Of a stretch of DNA of 64,000 bases, positions 16,441-29,408 are shown in pieces. The translations under genes and the position numbers were made by a program. Every line of letters starts with the position of its first letter. The stretch's first letter is position 1. The stretch comes from Nocardioides baekrokdamisoli (GTDB lineage Bacteria; Actinomycetota; Actinomycetes; Propionibacteriales; Nocardioidaceae): the NCBI RefSeq assembly GCF_003945325.1, contig NZ_AP019307.1, forward strand, positions 1,240,001 to 1,304,000. The letters are read 5' to 3'. The notes below the pieces were generated by a model. It was not told the DNA's origin. It saw nothing but the letters and a program-made list of their open reading frames with translations, and did not search any database.

Positions 16441-17244
16441 ATGAACACGCGTGAGAAGGCGGCCGCCCTTCTGGGCCTGCACACCGGCCCGGGATTCGTA
16501 CTCCCCAACGCCTGGGACGGCGGGTCCGCACGCCTCCTCGAGCAGGCCGGATTCGCCGCCATCGCCACCACCAGCGCCGGGATCGCCTGGTCGCTCGGCA
16601 TCCCCGACGGTGAAGCACTGGATCTCGACACGATGCTCGAGCACGTGGCCAGGATCGTGCGCGTCGTCCAGGTGCCGGTGACTGCCGACCTCGAGGCCGG
16701 GTACGGAGCGACCGGTGCGGACGTGGGCCGCACCGTCGATCGGGCCGTCGACATCGGCGTCGTCGGGGCGAACATCGAGGACGCGGTCGACGGCAGGCTC
16801 TTCGAGGTCGACGATGCTGCAGCACGGGTCGCAGCCGCCCGCGCCGCTGCGCCCCGAGGCACGTTCGTCCTCAACGCTCGTACGGACACCTACTTCGCGG
16901 GCTCGAGCGCCAACCCGTTCGACGAGACCGTGGAGCGCGCGCAGGCGTACGTGGATGCCGGTGCCGACTGCATCTTCGTGCCGGGCGTGAGCGACGCGGC
17001 CACCATTCGTAGCCTCGCTGCAGCGATTCCCGCCCCGCTCAACATCGTCGCGGGACTGGCGAACGCGATCCCGGCACCGGACCTGTACGCCCTCGGCGTC
17101 ACCCGGGTGAGCCTCGGCGGGAGTCTTGCCCGGGCTGCGTACACCCAGCTCGACCGGGCGGCTCACGAACTCGCCGAGACCGGCACCCTGGCGTTCCTCG
17201 ACGGGGCCATGAGCTACGCAGAGATGCAGCGGCGCTTCGCCTGA
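16441..17244 (+). CDS. isocitrate lyase / PEP mutase superfamily protein
   Basis: 267 aa from the ATG at 16441. The TIM-barrel superfamily motifs are present: TTSAGIAWSLG for substrate phosphate/carboxylate contact, metal-binding Asp83 and Glu85 (ADLEAGYG), NIED with Glu113 and Asp114, and NARTDTY. The KKCGH loop that carries the catalytic Cys of isocitrate and methylisocitrate lyases is missing, so it is more likely an oxaloacetate/malate-type C-C lyase or phosphonate enzyme than aceA or prpB. It is divergent from the Hcp-like gene over a 111-bp shared promoter region. Confidence 0.85.
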   Translation: MNTREKAAALLGLHTGPGFVLPNAWDGGSARLLEQAGFAAIATTSAGIAWSLGIPDGEALDLDTMLEHVARIVRVVQVPVTADLEAGYGATGADVGRTVDRAVDIGVVGANIEDAVDGRLFEVDDAAARVAAARAAAPRGTFVLNARTDTYFAGSSANPFDETVERAQAYVDAGADCIFVPGVSDAATIRSLAAAIPAPLNIVAGLANAIPAPDLYALGVTRVSLGGSLARAAYTQLDRAAHELAETGTLAFLDGAMSYAEMQRRFA

Positions 17245-17245
17245 C

Positions 17246-17332
17246 TCAGCTCCAGATCTTGGCGATCAGCACGATGAGCAGAAGCGCGATGAGCGCGGCC
17301 GGGATGATCAACCGACGGTGTCTGGGGTTCAC
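17246..17332 (-). CDS. 28-aa single-pass membrane peptide
   Basis: A GTG overlaps the stop of the large FAD/Fe-S dehydrogenase gene (GTGA) and opens a 28-residue protein with a basic start (NPRHRR), one hydrophobic helix of about 18 residues (LIIPAALIALLLIVLIAK) and a short IWS end. Such layout is typical of real small membrane proteins, and translational coupling supports expression. It may help hold the dehydrogenase at the membrane near the quinone pool (inference). It ends two bases from the convergent lyase gene. Confidence 0.55.
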   Translation of the reverse strand: MNPRHRRLIIPAALIALLLIVLIAKIWS

Positions 17333-20076
17333 GCGCGGACCTTCGATGCGAGCAGTTCTGCGAGGTGCAGGGTGGGCGCGTCCTCGAGGTCGTCCAGTTG
17401 GACACGGCACGACATGCCGTCGGCGAGGATGACGGCACCGGGGTGCGTACGCACTGCCGGCAGCAGGTGCGTCTCCGCAACAGCGACCGACACCTCGTAG
17501 TGCCCCTGCTCGACGCCGAAGTTGCCGGCCAGACCGCAGCAGCCCGACACCTTGGTGACGGTCGCACCCGCCTTCTTGAGCAGCGCCTCGTCGACGTTCC
17601 AGCCGATGACCGCGCTCTGGTGGCAGTGCGGCTGGGCGACCACCTCGACGTCGGACAGGTCGGGCAGCGGAAGGTCGAGTCGGGTCACGAGCTCGGCGAA
17701 GGACAGCACGCCGGAGGCGACGGTCTCTGCCTCGGGCAGCGCAGAGAGCTCGCGGGAGTCCGAGCGCAGTGTGGCCAGGCAGGACGGCTCCAGGCCCACC
17801 ACCGGCACACCGGAGGCGACATACGGCGCGAGCGTACGCACCGTACGCTCGGTGATCGCTTTCGCCTTGTCGAGCTGGCCCGTAGTGATCCAGGTCAGGC
17901 CGCAGCAGGCGTCGTCCTGGATGACCCGCACGGTCAGACCGGATGCCTCCAGGAACTCGATCGCTGCCAGACCCGACCGCGGGAAGAAGTGGTCGGTGAA
18001 GGAGTCGGCCCAGATCCACACGTCCGGCTGACTCGACGCCTGACGACGCTTGTCGCCACGCCGCAGGGTCGTCGTCGCGAAGGTCGGAATGGATCGGCGC
18101 TGGTCGATGCCGGCGAACCACTTCGCGATCCACGCGATCGGCGCGATCGCCAGCATCAGGTTGGCCAGCCGGGCGATCGGCGCGGTCAGACGTGCCCACC
18201 TCGGCAGTTGCCCGAGCGTGTAGTGCGACCGCGGCCGTACCTTGCCCTGATATTTCTGGAACAGCGCCTCGGACTTGTAGGTCGCCATGTCGACGCCGCT
18301 GGGGCAGTCCGACGAACAGCCCTTGCAAGCCAGACACAGGTCGAGCGCATCCGAGACGGCGTCGTCCGCCAGCCCGTGCACCAGAGCGCCGTCCAGGGCC
18401 TCCTGGAGTACGCGCGCCCGCCCGCGGGTCGAGTCCTTCTCGTCGCGGGTGGCCAGGTAGGACGGGCACATCACGCCGTTCGCCTTGGGTGCCACGCACT
18501 TGCCGACACCGGTGCAGCGGTGCACGGCGGCCGCCAAGTCACCGTCGTCGTGGAGCAGGCGCAGGCCGGTTTGAGCAGGCAGCGTGACTGGCCGGACCGG
18601 ACGCAGGTCGTCGGTGATCGAGGCCGGTTCGACGATGATCCCCGGGTTCATCAGCCCGTCGGGGTCGCAGATCGCCTTCGCCTCGGCGAACAGGCGCAGC
18701 GAGTCCGCGTCATACATCAACGGCAGCAGTTCGCCGCGTACGCGGCCGTCGCCGTGCTCACCCGAGAGCGAGCCGCCGTACGCACCGACCTTCGTCGCCG
18801 CCGCGGTCATGAACTCACGGAACACGTCCGCCGAGGCCGGGTCGCCGGCCTTGAACGGGAAGTCGATCCGGCAGTGCATGCAACCGTCGCCGAAGTGCCC
18901 GTACGGGTAGCCGTGCAGGCCGTACTCGGCCAGGAGGGCGTCGAAGTCGCGCAGCCACTCCCCGAGGCGAGCCGGCGGGACGGCCGCGTCCTCCCAGCCG
19001 GAGTACGCCGGGGTCGGCAGTGAGCGGCCGGCGAGACCGGCACCGTCCTCGCGGATCCGCCAGAGCGCAGCGGCTTCGGCCGGATCCTCGACGATACGAC
19101 TGTCGAGGGCACCGGCGGCATCACGCAGAGCCGTGAGCAGCTCGGGTCCTTCGACTTCCACGAACAGCCAGCCGCCACCACGCGGCAGGTCCGGGACGGC
19201 ACCGCCTTTGCCACGGACGAGGTCGACGATCCGGGCGTCGAGGCCTTCGCAGGCGATCATCGGGCCGACGGCGAGCAACGCCGGGACCGCGTCCGCGGCG
19301 TCGACCATCGTCGGATACCCGAGGACGAGCATCCGGCGGTTGTCGGTGTCCTCGACCAAGCGCACCGTCGCCGAGACGACGGTGGCGAGCGATCCCTCGG
19401 TCCCGACGAGGAAGCGTTCGATCCGGCGCCGTTCGGGCAGCAGGTGCTCCAACGAGTAGCCGCTCACCTGCCGGGTGAACTGGCCGAAATTCGTCCGGAT
19501 GTGGCCGAGGTTGGCATCAGCCAGCGCGGCCAGGCGGTCAGCGGTGGCGCCCGATCCCGACGAGACCTCGCCGTTGCCGTAGATGACCGTCATCGCCTCG
19601 ACGTTGTCGGCCGTACGTCCGTACCCGAGCGCACGCGAACCGCAGGCGTTGTTGCCGATCATCCCGCCGATCGTGCAGCGCGGATGGGTCGACGGGTCGG
19701 GTCCGAAGCGGAGCCCGAACGGTGCTGCGGCGCGCTGAAGGTCCGCGTGGACGACACCAGGTTCGACGAGGGCCGTGCGCGCGTCGCGATCGATCGTGAT
19801 CGCCCGCAGGTCGCGGGTGTCCGCGACGATGCCCGGACCGACCGCGTTGCCGGCGATCGAGGTACCGGCGCCGCGCAGGGTCAGCGGGACGCCGAGGTCG
19901 CGGGAGACCGCGTGCAGGTGGACCAGTTCGTCAGTGTGCTGCGGGCGTACGACCACCTGCGGGATCACCCGGTACAACGAGGCATCCGAGGAGTACAGAG
20001 CTCGAGCGAGCGTGGAGTCGTCGACCTTGCTGATCCCGCGGCGCCGCAGTTCAGTGGCCAACGCTCCAGAAGTCAC
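17329..20076 (-). CDS. FAD-linked oxidase / Fe-S fusion, D-lactate or D-2-hydroxyacid dehydrogenase
   Basis: 915 aa, a one-chain fusion of a GlcD-type flavoprotein and a GlpC/LutA-type Fe-S protein. The FAD (PCMH) domain covers about 35-245 (RGAGTSIAGNA, GGMIGNNACGSRALGYG). The cap domain has HFGDG and GEHGDG with metal-type histidines near 394 and 441. Cysteines 521, 527, 537 and 581, 584, 587, 591 form the Fe-S segment. Two CCG motifs lie in the C-terminal third. It would oxidise D-lactate or D-2-hydroxyglutarate and pass electrons on, probably to menaquinone. The exact substrate cannot be told. Confidence 0.88.
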   Translation of the reverse strand: MTSGALATELRRRGISKVDDSTLARALYSSDASLYRVIPQVVVRPQHTDELVHLHAVSRDLGVPLTLRGAGTSIAGNAVGPGIVADTRDLRAITIDRDARTALVEPGVVHADLQRAAAPFGLRFGPDPSTHPRCTIGGMIGNNACGSRALGYGRTADNVEAMTVIYGNGEVSSGSGATADRLAALADANLGHIRTNFGQFTRQVSGYSLEHLLPERRRIERFLVGTEGSLATVVSATVRLVEDTDNRRMLVLGYPTMVDAADAVPALLAVGPMIACEGLDARIVDLVRGKGGAVPDLPRGGGWLFVEVEGPELLTALRDAAGALDSRIVEDPAEAAALWRIREDGAGLAGRSLPTPAYSGWEDAAVPPARLGEWLRDFDALLAEYGLHGYPYGHFGDGCMHCRIDFPFKAGDPASADVFREFMTAAATKVGAYGGSLSGEHGDGRVRGELLPLMYDADSLRLFAEAKAICDPDGLMNPGIIVEPASITDDLRPVRPVTLPAQTGLRLLHDDGDLAAAVHRCTGVGKCVAPKANGVMCPSYLATRDEKDSTRGRARVLQEALDGALVHGLADDAVSDALDLCLACKGCSSDCPSGVDMATYKSEALFQKYQGKVRPRSHYTLGQLPRWARLTAPIARLANLMLAIAPIAWIAKWFAGIDQRRSIPTFATTTLRRGDKRRQASSQPDVWIWADSFTDHFFPRSGLAAIEFLEASGLTVRVIQDDACCGLTWITTGQLDKAKAITERTVRTLAPYVASGVPVVGLEPSCLATLRSDSRELSALPEAETVASGVLSFAELVTRLDLPLPDLSDVEVVAQPHCHQSAVIGWNVDEALLKKAGATVTKVSGCCGLAGNFGVEQGHYEVSVAVAETHLLPAVRTHPGAVILADGMSCRVQLDDLEDAPTLHLAELLASKVRA

Positions 20077-20105
20077 GCTGCGATTCTCCCAGACCGTTCA
20101 GGGCC

Positions 20106-20582
20106 TCAACGCAGGCCCAACGCCTCGCGGACGACCGACACGGTCGGCACCTTGCCGCTGCGTACGTCCTCCAATGCCACCCAGGCGGCTTCGGCGGTCG
20201 AGCCGCCAACCTCAATCGTCTGCGGCTCCGGGGCATCGGCTGGTACGACACCGTCGAACACCAGCCGAACCGCGTGCGAGTCGACCCGCCGCCCCGGCCG
20301 CCAGGCGCGAGGCTCGTGGAGCGAGAAGACCCGCGCCTGCTCCCCCACCTCCACGTCGAGACCGGTCTCCTCATGGACCTCGCGTACGACGGCGTCCCGG
20401 GGGTGCTCACCGTGCTCGACGCCGCCACCAGGGAGCGCCCAGAGCACGCCGGAGGTGACCTTGTCGGAGAGGCGACTCAGCAGGATCTCCTCGACACCCG
20501 CGCGCGTCCGGGTGATCAGCGCGTACGCCGCGAGCCGCTGCACCTTCGTCGGAGTGCCCCTGGATGGTTCGCGAGGACTCAT
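20106..20582 (-). CDS. Nudix hydrolase
   Basis: 158 aa from the ATG that overlaps the upstream reductase stop (ATGA). The Nudix box GX5EX7REVHEETGL is complete (GGVEHGEHPRDAVVREVHEETGLDV region), so Mg-dependent pyrophosphohydrolase activity is expected on a nucleoside diphosphate linked to another group. The flanking strands (AAYALITRTRAG, GVLWALPGGG) are typical. Translational coupling with the geranylgeranyl-reductase-family gene is notable, but the substrate remains unknown. Confidence 0.9.
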   Translation of the reverse strand: MSPREPSRGTPTKVQRLAAYALITRTRAGVEEILLSRLSDKVTSGVLWALPGGGVEHGEHPRDAVVREVHEETGLDVEVGEQARVFSLHEPRAWRPGRRVDSHAVRLVFDGVVPADAPEPQTIEVGGSTAEAAWVALEDVRSGKVPTVSVVREALGLR

Positions 20583-21835
20583 CGGAACGGTGGCCTGTCG
20601 TCGAGGGTGATCGAACGGCGACCGGCCCACCGCCACACGCGGGCGGCGCGGTCGCGGTCTTCATCGGTCACGAAGTTGCCCATGAAGCGCAGGGCCAGCG
20701 TCATCAGCCAGTCCGAGCGCATCCCGGCGGGGCCGAGTGAAGCAACGACGCGCGGAGCGGTCGCGATCCGGCCGAGGCGACGGGCGATGGAGAACGCCTC
20801 GCCGTAGTGCTCGCTGAGGAGTGCCGGCCAGGCGATCGAGAGGTCGTGACGCGCGCCGAGCAGGTCTGCGACCAGGCGTCCGGTCTCCAAGCCATAGTCG
20901 ATGCCCTCGCCGTTGAGCGGGTTGACGCACGCTGCGGCATCGCCGATCAGTGCCCAGTTGGGGCCGGCCACGCCACTGACCGCGCCACCCATCGGAAGCA
21001 GTGCGGAGGCCTCGCGTTCCAGAGGCCCGGTCAAGCCGAACTCAGCACCGATCTGATCCGCGTACGCCTGCATCAGCGGCCGGATCGCCACGTCGGCTGG
21101 ACGCTTGGCGGTCGCGAGTGTGCCGGCGCCCAGATTGACTAGCCCGTTGCCGAGCGGGAACACCCAGCCGTACCCGGCCTGGATCTTTCCGCTGCCATCA
21201 CGTAGTTCGAGGTGGGAGGAGATCCACGGATCATCGGCCCGGTCCGACGCCACGTACGAGCGCCCGGCAACGCCGTACACCGTGTCGCGGTGCCACTGCC
21301 GGCCGAGGAGTTTGCCGAGCGGGGAACGTACGCCGTCGGCCACCACGAGCCACTCGCAGTCGATGGCCGTGGTCGCACCGTCCGAAAGCCTGAGCACCAC
21401 ACTCGACACCCGGGCGCCGTCACGGACGACATCGACGGCTCGCGCGCCGTCAACGATCCGCGCCCCTGCCTTCGCGGCGTGCGTACGCAGATGGTCGTCG
21501 AGCTCGGTACGCGCCACCGCGCTGCCCCACGCGGGAAGCCCTGTGCCATCTACACCGGGACCCGGCCACGGCAGTTCGAGTGTCTGCCCGAAGCCGTGGG
21601 CTCGCAGGCCCTTGTTCACCGGATGCGCCTGCAGCCAGTCCTCGAGTCCGAGTCGCGACAACTCAGCGATCGCTCGCGGCGTGAGACCGTCCCCACACGT
21701 CTTGTCCCGCGGAAAGACGGCGGCGTCGATCAGCGTCACCTCACGCCCGGCACGGGCGAGCCACGCGGCGGCCGCGGAGCCCGCCGGACCGGCCCCGACG
21801 ACCAGGACGTCGGTCGAGGTCGGGAGGGCAGTCAT
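20579..21835 (-). CDS. geranylgeranyl reductase family FAD-dependent oxidoreductase
   Basis: 418 aa. The FAD motif VVGAGPAGSAAAAWLA is at the N-terminus, GDGLTPRA around residue 48 is the family hallmark next to the flavin, and GDAAACVNPLNGEGIDYGLETG is the second FAD-contact motif. Members saturate isoprenoid double bonds, for instance in menaquinone (mycobacterial MenJ) or archaeal lipids. A menaquinone or polyprenyl substrate is likely in an actinobacterium, but no quinone genes are adjacent. It lies downstream of rpoC, beyond a hairpin, and is followed by the Nudix gene. Confidence 0.82.
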   Translation of the reverse strand: MTALPTSTDVLVVGAGPAGSAAAAWLARAGREVTLIDAAVFPRDKTCGDGLTPRAIAELSRLGLEDWLQAHPVNKGLRAHGFGQTLELPWPGPGVDGTGLPAWGSAVARTELDDHLRTHAAKAGARIVDGARAVDVVRDGARVSSVVLRLSDGATTAIDCEWLVVADGVRSPLGKLLGRQWHRDTVYGVAGRSYVASDRADDPWISSHLELRDGSGKIQAGYGWVFPLGNGLVNLGAGTLATAKRPADVAIRPLMQAYADQIGAEFGLTGPLEREASALLPMGGAVSGVAGPNWALIGDAAACVNPLNGEGIDYGLETGRLVADLLGARHDLSIAWPALLSEHYGEAFSIARRLGRIATAPRVVASLGPAGMRSDWLMTLALRFMGNFVTDEDRDRAARVWRWAGRRSITLDDRPPFR

Positions 21836-21873
21836 AGGGCGAAGGTTACCGGGCGCATCGACCGCGAGAACGC

Positions 21874-21909
21874 CGAAGGGCCGCCATGGTCACCCATGAC
21901 GGCCCTTCG
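21874..21909 (-). terminator. hairpin terminator downstream of rpoC
   Basis: A 16-base left arm (21874-21889) and its complement (21894-21909) pair with one mismatch around a TCAC loop, GC-rich in the stem (CGAAGGGCCG). It lies 22 bases beyond the rpoC stop and before the start of the reductase gene on the same strand, so it probably ends the rpoBC transcript. Confidence 0.75.
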
Positions 21910-21931
21910 AAACCTCCTCAGCGAACTGAGG

Positions 21932-24900
21932 TCAGTTGTGGTACGACCCGAAATCGAAATCGTCGAGCGCAACAGCCTGACCCGTACCCGTGTTACCGAA
22001 GTCGTAGTCGTAGGTGTCGTATCCGACCACCGAGTACGCCGCAGCGCGCGCCTCTTCGGTCGGCTCGACACGGATGTTGCGGTAGCGCTCCAGACCGGTA
22101 CCGGCCGGGATGAGCTTTCCGATGATCACGTTCTCCTTCAGACCGCGCAGGCTGTCCGAACGGCCGTTGATGGCCGCGTCGGTCAGGACTCGCGTGGTCT
22201 CCTGGAAGGACGCCGCCGACAGCCACGACTCGGTGGCCAGCGACGCCTTGGTGATACCCATCAGCTCCGGACGACCGGAGGCAGGCTTGCCGCCCTCGGC
22301 CACGACGCGACGGTTCTCGATCTCGAACTTGCCACGGTCGGCGAGGTCGGACGGGAGCAGCGCGGTGTCACCCGACTCCAGCACCGTGATCCGGCGCAGC
22401 ATCTGCCGCACGATGATCTCGATGTGCTTGGCGTGGATGGACACACCCTGGCTCTTGTAGACCGCCTGGACCTCGTCCACGAGGTGCTGCTGAGCCGAGC
22501 GGACGCCGAGGATGCGGAGCACTTCCTTCGGGTCGGGGGTACCGACCGTGAGGGTGCGACCGACCTCGATGTGCTCACCGTCGGCGACGTTCAGACGCGA
22601 ACGACGCGACACCGGGTACTCGATCGGGTCCGAGCCGTCGTCCGGGGTGACGATGACCACGCGGGCCTTGTCGGTCTCGTCGATGGCGACGCGACCGGTG
22701 GCCTCCGAGATCGGAGCAACACCCTTCGGCGTACGCGCCTCGAAGAGCTCGACGACACGCGGGAGACCCTGGGTGATGTCGGACGCCGAGGCCACACCAC
22801 CGGTGTGGAACGTACGCATGGTCAGCTGGGTACCCGGCTCACCGATGGACTGGGCCGCGATGATGCCGACGGCCTCACCGATGTCGACCAGCTTGCCGGT
22901 GGCCAGCGAGCGGCCGTAGCACTTCGCGCACGTGCCGGTGGCGGCCTCACAGGTGAGGACCGAGCGGACCTTGACCTCCGTCACGCCGGCCGCGACCAGC
23001 TCGGCGATCTTGACGTCACCGATGTCCTCACCGGCCTCGAGCAGGACCTTGCCATCCACCTCGACGGCGGAGGCAGCGTTGCGCGAGTACGCAGTCGTCT
23101 CGACGTCCTCGCTCGTGATGTCGACGGCGTGGCCACGCTCGGTGCCACAGTCCTCTTCACGAATGATGACGTCCTGCGAGACGTCCACGAGACGACGGGT
23201 CAGGTAACCCGAGTCAGCGGTACGCAGCGCGGTGTCAGCAAGACCCTTACGAGCACCGTGGGTCGAGATGAAGTACTCGAGAACCGACAGGCCTTCACGG
23301 AAGTTGGCCTTGATCGGGCGCGGGATGATCTCGCCCTTCGGGTTCGCAACGAGGCCTCGCATGGCGCCGACCTGGCGGATCTGGTTGAAGTTACCCGAGG
23401 CACCCGAGGTGACCTGCATGTAGATCGGGTTCGTCTTGTCGAACGCCTTCTCCATCGCGTCACCGACGAGCTTCGCGGCCTCGGTCCAGATCTCGACGAG
23501 CTCCTGACGACGCTCCTCGTCGGTGACCAGACCACGCTCGAACTGCTTCTGGATCTTGGCGGCCTTCTCCTCGAAGCCCGACAGGATCTCCTGCTTGTTC
23601 GCCGGGACGGTCACGTCCGCGATCGACACGGTGACACCCGAGCGGGTCGCCCAGAAGAAGCCGTTGTCCTTGAGGGCGTCGAGCGAAGCCGCGACCTCGA
23701 CCTTGGTGTACCGCTCCGCGAGGTCGTTGACGATCTGCGCGAGGCGCTTCTTGCCGACTTCCTCGTTCACGTACGGGTAGTCGATCGGCAACGTGTCGTT
23801 GAAGATCGTCCGCCCCAGCGTCGTTTCGAGGATCTCACCGTCGACGATGATCTTGACCACCGACTGCAGGGCAATCTCCCCACGGTCGAACGCCATGATC
23901 GCCTCGGCCTGCGAGGTGAACGCACGACCCTCGCCGAGCTGGTTCTCACGGTCAGCGGTCAGGAAGTACAGACCGATGATCATGTCCTGCGACGGCATCG
24001 TCACCGGACGGCCGTCGGACGGCTTGAGGATGTTGTTCGTCGAGAGCATCAGGATGCGAGCCTCGGCCTGCGCCTCCGCCGACAGCGGGAGGTGCACAGC
24101 CATCTGGTCACCGTCGAAGTCAGCGTTGAACGCACCACACACGAGCGGGTGCAGCTGGATGGCCTTGCCCTCGATGAGCTGCGGCTCGAACGCCTGGATG
24201 CCGAGACGGTGCAGGGTAGGTGCACGGTTCAGCAGGACCGGGTGCTCGGTGATGACCTCTTCGAGGACGTCCCACACGACCGGGCGGGCGCGCTCCACCA
24301 TCCGCTTGGCGGACTTGATGTTCTGCGCGTGCTGCAGGTCGACCAGACGCTTCATCACGAACGGCTTGAACAGCTCGAGCGCCATCTGCTTGGGCAGACC
24401 GCACTGGTGCAGCTTGAGCTGCGGGCCCGACACGATGACCGAACGACCCGAGTAGTCGACGCGCTTGCCGAGGAGGTTCTGACGGAAGCGACCCTGCTTG
24501 CCCTTGAGCATGTCGGAGAGCGACTTGAGCGGGCGATTGCCCGGTCCGGTGACCGGACGGCCACGACGACCGTTGTCGAACAGCGAGTCGACGGCCTCCT
24601 GAAGCATGCGCTTCTCGTTGTTGACGATGATCTCCGGCGCACCGAGGTCAAGCAGTCGCTTGAGTCGGTTGTTGCGGTTGATCACGCGACGGTAGAGGTC
24701 GTTGAGGTCCGAGGTCGCGAACCGGCCACCGTCGAGCTGCACCATCGGGCGCAGGTCCGGCGGGATGACCGGAACGGCGTCCAGCACCATGCCGACCGGC
24801 TGGTTGCCGGTCTTGCGGAAGGCGTCGACGACCTTGAGGCGCTTGAGGGCGCGTACCTTGCGCTGACCCTTGCCGGTGGCGATGATCTCGCGCAGCAGCT

Positions 24901-25723
24901 CGACCTCGGCCTCGATGTCGAAGTCCTGGAGACGCTTCTGGATCGCCGTGGCGCCCATGTAGCCCTCGAAGTACTTGCCGAACCACTGCTTCATCTCGCG
25001 GTAGAGCAGCTCGTCGCCCATCAGGTCCTGGACCTTCAGGTTCTTGAAGGTGTCCCAGACCTCTTCAAGACGCGCGAGCTCTGCCTCCGAGCGCTTGCGG
25101 ATGGAGGCGAGTTCGCGCTCGGCTCCATCGCGTACCTTGCGCTTGGCGTCGGCCTTGGCACCCTCGGCCTCGAGCGCGGCGAGGTCGTCCTCGAGGCGCT
25201 TCTGGCGGTCGGCGAGCGCGGTCTCCATGCGGTTCGTCAGCGACTGGCGCTGCAGTCCGACCTTGGCCTCGAGCGACGACAGGTCGTTGTGGCGAGCGTC
25301 GACGTCGACCGACGTGATCATGTACGCCGCGAAGTAGATGACCTTCTCCAGGTCCTTCGGGGCGAGGTCGAGCAGGTAGCCCAGACGCGACGGAACACCC
25401 TTGAAGTACCAGATGTGCGTCACCGGGGCGGCGAGCTCGATGTGACCCATCCGCTCGCGGCGCACCTTGGAGCGGGTGACCTCTACGCCACACCGCTCGC
25501 AGATGATGCCCTTGAAGCGAACGCGCTTGTACTTGCCGCAGTAGCACTCCCAGTCACGGGTCGGGCCGAAGATCTTCTCGCAGAAGAGTCCGTCCCGCTC
25601 CGGGCGCAGGGTGCGGTAGTTGATGGTTTCAGGCTTCTTGACCTCGCCATGACTCCACGCGCGAATTTCCTCCGCGGTGGCCAGGCCGATCCGAATCTGC
25701 TCGAAGAAGTTAACGTCCAACAC
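21932..25723 (-). CDS. rpoC: DNA-directed RNA polymerase subunit beta'
   Basis: 1263 aa, shorter than the roughly 1300 of many actinobacteria but complete. It begins with [20 protein letters not shown]. The N-terminal zinc ribbon (CYCGKYKR ... CERCGVEV) is at about residues 60-80. The catalytic Mg loop [12 protein letters not shown] has Asp535, Asp537 and Asp539. The second zinc site (CGTERGH ... [13 protein letters not shown]) and the trigger-loop region ([15 protein letters not shown], seen as [16 protein letters not shown]) follow. It lies 22 bases after rpoB and shares its promoter. Nothing abnormal was seen. Confidence 0.98.
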   Translation of the reverse strand: MLDVNFFEQIRIGLATAEEIRAWSHGEVKKPETINYRTLRPERDGLFCEKIFGPTRDWECYCGKYKRVRFKGIICERCGVEVTRSKVRRERMGHIELAAPVTHIWYFKGVPSRLGYLLDLAPKDLEKVIYFAAYMITSVDVDARHNDLSSLEAKVGLQRQSLTNRMETALADRQKRLEDDLAALEAEGAKADAKRKVRDGAERELASIRKRSEAELARLEEVWDTFKNLKVQDLMGDELLYREMKQWFGKYFEGYMGATAIQKRLQDFDIEAEVELLREIIATGKGQRKVRALKRLKVVDAFRKTGNQPVGMVLDAVPVIPPDLRPMVQLDGGRFATSDLNDLYRRVINRNNRLKRLLDLGAPEIIVNNEKRMLQEAVDSLFDNGRRGRPVTGPGNRPLKSLSDMLKGKQGRFRQNLLGKRVDYSGRSVIVSGPQLKLHQCGLPKQMALELFKPFVMKRLVDLQHAQNIKSAKRMVERARPVVWDVLEEVITEHPVLLNRAPTLHRLGIQAFEPQLIEGKAIQLHPLVCGAFNADFDGDQMAVHLPLSAEAQAEARILMLSTNNILKPSDGRPVTMPSQDMIIGLYFLTADRENQLGEGRAFTSQAEAIMAFDRGEIALQSVVKIIVDGEILETTLGRTIFNDTLPIDYPYVNEEVGKKRLAQIVNDLAERYTKVEVAASLDALKDNGFFWATRSGVTVSIADVTVPANKQEILSGFEEKAAKIQKQFERGLVTDEERRQELVEIWTEAAKLVGDAMEKAFDKTNPIYMQVTSGASGNFNQIRQVGAMRGLVANPKGEIIPRPIKANFREGLSVLEYFISTHGARKGLADTALRTADSGYLTRRLVDVSQDVIIREEDCGTERGHAVDITSEDVETTAYSRNAASAVEVDGKVLLEAGEDIGDVKIAELVAAGVTEVKVRSVLTCEAATGTCAKCYGRSLATGKLVDIGEAVGIIAAQSIGEPGTQLTMRTFHTGGVASASDITQGLPRVVELFEARTPKGVAPISEATGRVAIDETDKARVVIVTPDDGSDPIEYPVSRRSRLNVADGEHIEVGRTLTVGTPDPKEVLRILGVRSAQQHLVDEVQAVYKSQGVSIHAKHIEIIVRQMLRRITVLESGDTALLPSDLADRGKFEIENRRVVAEGGKPASGRPELMGITKASLATESWLSAASFQETTRVLTDAAINGRSDSLRGLKENVIIGKLIPAGTGLERYRNIRVEPTEEARAAAYSVVGYDTYDYDFGNTGTGQAVALDDFDFGSYHN

Positions 25724-25745
25724 AGTGATCTAAACCCTCTACTTC

Positions 25746-29195
<3,450 letters not shown>

Positions 29196-29296
29196 GAGGG
29201 GGTCCTTCAAGGAATCACAAGGCGGATCGCTTCGGCCCACCACTGCCCCAACCACCGGCCAGTTGGGGAGTATTTGAGGGCACGACGCAAAGCGCC

Positions 29297-29325
29297 ACGA
29301 TAGCGCAGTGAAGCGCGCCACTCAA
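29297..29325 (-). promoter_or_regulatory. candidate sigma70-type promoter of rpoB
   Basis: On the minus strand TTGAGT (29320-29325) and TATCGT (29297-29302) are separated by exactly 17 bases, about 100 bp before the TTG start of rpoB. Because the mce operon separates rpoB from rplL, an own promoter is required, and this is the best match in the 213-bp gap. It is inferred from sequence only. Confidence 0.45.
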
Positions 29326-29332
29326 ACCCGGG

Positions 29333-29346
29333 GTCACGAACGTGAC
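29333..29346. promoter_or_regulatory. 14-bp palindrome upstream of the rpoB promoter
   Basis: GTCACGAACGTGAC is a perfect inverted repeat with 6-base arms around AA, located just upstream of the candidate -35 element of rpoB. Its position suits a regulator or sigma-accessory site. No matching regulator can be named. Confidence 0.3.
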
Positions 29347-29408
29347 ACTCACGAGGCCGGTTGCCTGCGACGATGGTGCACCCCGAAGGCTCCGGGGTCA
29401 AGCATCGA

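Noticed and set aside
16441..17244. Isocitrate lyase (aceA) or methylisocitrate lyase (prpB)
   Set aside because: The KKCGH catalytic loop is absent and the protein is short, so only the superfamily is assigned.
29380..29398. Terminator for the mce operon (ACCCCG/CGGGGT stem)
   Set aside because: Only six base pairs with a seven-base loop and no T-tract; too weak to list as a feature.
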